This document shows positions 62,389 to 64,000 of a stretch of DNA of 64,000 bases, piece after piece. The notes below the pieces were generated by a model. The model was not told the DNA's origin. It did not search any database and saw nothing but the letters and a program-made list of their open reading frames with translations. A program made the translations under genes and the position numbers. Positions within the stretch are counted from its first letter, which is position 1, and each line of letters begins with the position of its first letter. The stretch is from Oegoconia quadripuncta (taxonomy: Eukaryota > Arthropoda > Insecta > Lepidoptera > Autostichidae), in NCBI GenBank assembly GCA_949316235.1, contig OX438754.1:7239501-7303500 (forward strand), in the 5' to 3' direction.

Positions 62389-64000
62389 TTATATAGGTCT
62401 AAAATTAGAGGGGTCTGTTCTACTACCGGCTTTAAATAAAGGTATAACTTTACTGTGTTTCATCAAATCAGGAAATATGCCATCATCAATACATTTATTA
62501 AAAATACAAGCTAAGTGTGGTGACACACAATCAATTATGGCGCTAATAATTTTTACTGATAAACCGTAAAGGTCGACAGTCTTTTTCTTGTCTAGAGATC
62601 TAAATGCTTTTGTAATGTCTACAGGACTTATATGATGAAATTTAAAATGAGAATTACAAATCCCCACATTTTGTCTAAGTAGCGATTCAGCGAGTGTGGG
62701 ACATGAATTAAGAGAATTTGTAGTCGAAATTGGAATGTTGGTGAAAAATTTTTCAAAAGCTTCTGCAACTTCTAAATGTGTTATTAAAATTTGATCGTTA
62801 ATTTTTAGTCTAATATCGGTGTTGCGAGGCTTGACTTTTCCAGTTTCGCTATTTATAATTTTCCAAGTAGTCTTTACTACGTCTGCACTATTTTTTATTT
62901 TGTTATTTATAAACTTTGCTTTTGCTGTAGCACAGACCCGCTTGAATGTTTTCGAATATTGTTTAACATATTCACTAAAACTTTCGCTGTTGTTATATGT
63001 CCTTTCTTCATAAAGATCATATAACTTATTCCTACTTTTATGGATTCCAACCGTCACCCAATCACTGAAAACGAGGGAATTATTGATTTTAATTGTTTTT
63101 GTTACAAAAACATTATTACTTTCAGTTTTCAACATTTCAAAGACTGATTTATATAATATATTTGGATCGTCACAGAACGGTAGATAATCCAGTTTCGCCG
63201 TCACATTACTCTTATATTGATCAAGCCGTGCATCAGTTACAGGCACATATGTGAAATCTCTTTTCAGTGTCTTTTCAACTGCTATATTAAAAATGGCTAA
63301 CTGACCACAGTGATCTGAACTTAATTTATTTAAAATAGATTTATCACTGGGCTGTAAATTTGAAAAAATATTATCAATGGAGGTAGCTGATGTAGAGGTA
63401 ATTCTAGTCGGCACTGAAAAAAGATTAACAAGGTTATAGCAAGTGAATAAAGATTTAAGCCTTCTACTTTGACTGCTATCCTCCAATATATTTATATTAA
63501 AATCTCCGCAAACCACAATGTATTTATTTGAATTACTAATTTTACAGAGTATTTCATCCATAATTTTTTCAAATAATTCATACGATGAAGAAGGGGGTCT
63601 GTATACGCTTAATACAGTAAGCCGAGCAAGTTCTACACAGGCTATTTCAATAGTTCGCTCAACAGAAAGGTTTACGATATCGGGACGCTCTTTAAATTTA
63701 ATATTGTTACGAATTAAAATAAGACTACCGCCTCGAATTGCTTTCGTCCTGCTGAACGAGCTTGCAATCTGGTACTCCTTGAAGCCGAACATGAGCTCAC
63801 ATTGTTTATACCAATGTTCCGTTATGCACAATATATCAGTTCCAGTGCAGCCCATGAACAGCTCCACTTCTAACTCCTTGCCACTCATACCCTGAATATT
63901 TTGGTGTACCAGATTAATAAATTTCTTATTTTTATAACATATTTTTCCAGACTTGTTTTGGGGAGTGGCAATACTCGTACCCCTATTTTTTATAACTATA
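62389..64000 (-). CDS. CR1-like ORF2, endonuclease and linker, 5' partial
   Basis: The apurinic/apyrimidinic-type endonuclease nicks the target DNA to start insertion. The frame is open to the window edge: codons upstream of the Met at 63888 read GKICYKNKKFINLVHQNIQG, so the LVHQNIQG motif that normally opens the endonuclease precedes that Met and it is not the true start. Numbered from that Met: TEHW at 23-26 (catalytic Glu 24), RGGSLILI, SVYRPPSSS, GDFN at 128-131, SIDNIF, and SDH at 191-193. All expected catalytic signatures are present. The linker ends in GSRTDPSNFRPI, then a TAA at 62391-62389 where other members have a serine codon, which would be a single-base change. The plus frames 62819-63013 and 63518-63895 are shadows. 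Confidence 0.9.
   Translation of the reverse strand, partial: IVIKNRGTSIATPQNKSGKICYKNKKFINLVHQNIQGMSGKELEVELFMGCTGTDILCITEHWYKQCELMFGFKEYQIASSFSRTKAIRGGSLILIRNNIKFKERPDIVNLSVERTIEIACVELARLTVLSVYRPPSSSYELFEKIMDEILCKISNSNKYIVVCGDFNINILEDSSQSRRLKSLFTCYNLVNLFSVPTRITSTSATSIDNIFSNLQPSDKSILNKLSSDHCGQLAIFNIAVEKTLKRDFTYVPVTDARLDQYKSNVTAKLDYLPFCDDPNILYKSVFEMLKTESNNVFVTKTIKINNSLVFSDWVTVGIHKSRNKLYDLYEERTYNNSESFSEYVKQYSKTFKRVCATAKAKFINNKIKNSADVVKTTWKIINSETGKVKPRNTDIRLKINDQILITHLEVAEAFEKFFTNIPISTTNSLNSCPTLAESLLRQNVGICNSHFKFHHISPVDITKAFRSLDKKKTVDLYGLSVKIISAIIDCVSPHLACIFNKCIDDGIFPDLMKHSKVIPLFKAGSRTDPSNFRPI

Larger units (their letters stand above)
60846..64000 (-). mobile_element. CR1-like non-LTR retrotransposon, extends past the right edge
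   Basis: Transcription is leftward. From the right edge: the endonuclease region, then the reverse transcriptase (stop at 61090), a roughly 240-bp 3' untranslated region, and a tail of TTTGAC-type repeats (CAAAGTCAAAGTCAAAAATG on the plus strand at 60846-60870). No poly(A) is present; a short tandem-repeat tail is the ending expected of CR1-group elements. At least 3.15 kb of the element are present and its 5' part lies outside the window. Its 3' end abuts the RTE relic. Truncated relatives are at 32181, 38777 and 42768. Confidence 0.9.

Noticed and set aside
63518..63895. A 125-codon plus-strand open frame, and another at 62819-63013.
   Set aside because: Both are shadows of the CR1 endonuclease frame on the opposite strand.

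Overview
This window looks like gene-free, AT-rich nuclear DNA from a moth or butterfly (Lepidoptera). The evidence is its repeats: tRNA-derived SINEs, LINE tails and inverted-repeat elements of types I recognise from lepidopteran genomes. I could run no database search, so family names are from memory and the letter names (SINE-A, repeat D and so on) are local to this report. I found no convincing host exon, rRNA or functional tRNA gene, and no CRISPR array or prokaryotic operon. tRNA-like segments are SINE heads. I did not find an undescribed biological system.

The protein-coding content is retrotransposon sequence. (1) The largest is a CR1-like non-LTR element on the minus strand at 60846-64000. 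Its apurinic-type endonuclease and reverse transcriptase are in one frame, broken by a single stop codon, and the frame is still open at the right edge. (2) A 5'-truncated LINE on the minus strand at 24451-25916 has a perfect 10-bp target-site duplication and one frameshift. (3) Shorter LINE relics are scattered throughout: RTE-like (16020, 46975, 56703, 60290), LINE-G (3668, 13915), LINE-K (40130), LINE-L (28031, 42128, 49378) and CR1 tails (32181, 38777, 42768).

The SINEs fall into three families. SINE-A is about 270 bp with a promoter-like tRNA head and a tail of ATTT repeats. SINE-B is about 340 bp with a T-rich end. SINE-C is about 305 bp with a 12-bp target-site duplication. Other dispersed repeats are D, E, F, H, J and M. 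DNA transposons are represented by a TA-flanked mariner-like deletion derivative (16946-17364), a TA-flanked MITE (16186-16329), a MITE at the left edge (11-221) with a decayed relative at 46290, and a roughly 1-kb element with long inverted arms (10922-11979).

The main theme is nesting. Several insertions sit inside older repeats whose empty site can be read directly: mariner in repeat E, SINE-A in repeat E, a CR1 tail plus another tail in repeat E, SINE-B in SINE-B, SINE-B in an RTE relic, and a LINE tail in SINE-A. A second theme is a set of perfect hairpins with 13-32 bp arms and 2-4 nt loops, partly in adjacent pairs, which the transposon families do not explain.

Stretches between these features are AT-rich, and I see nothing coding in them.
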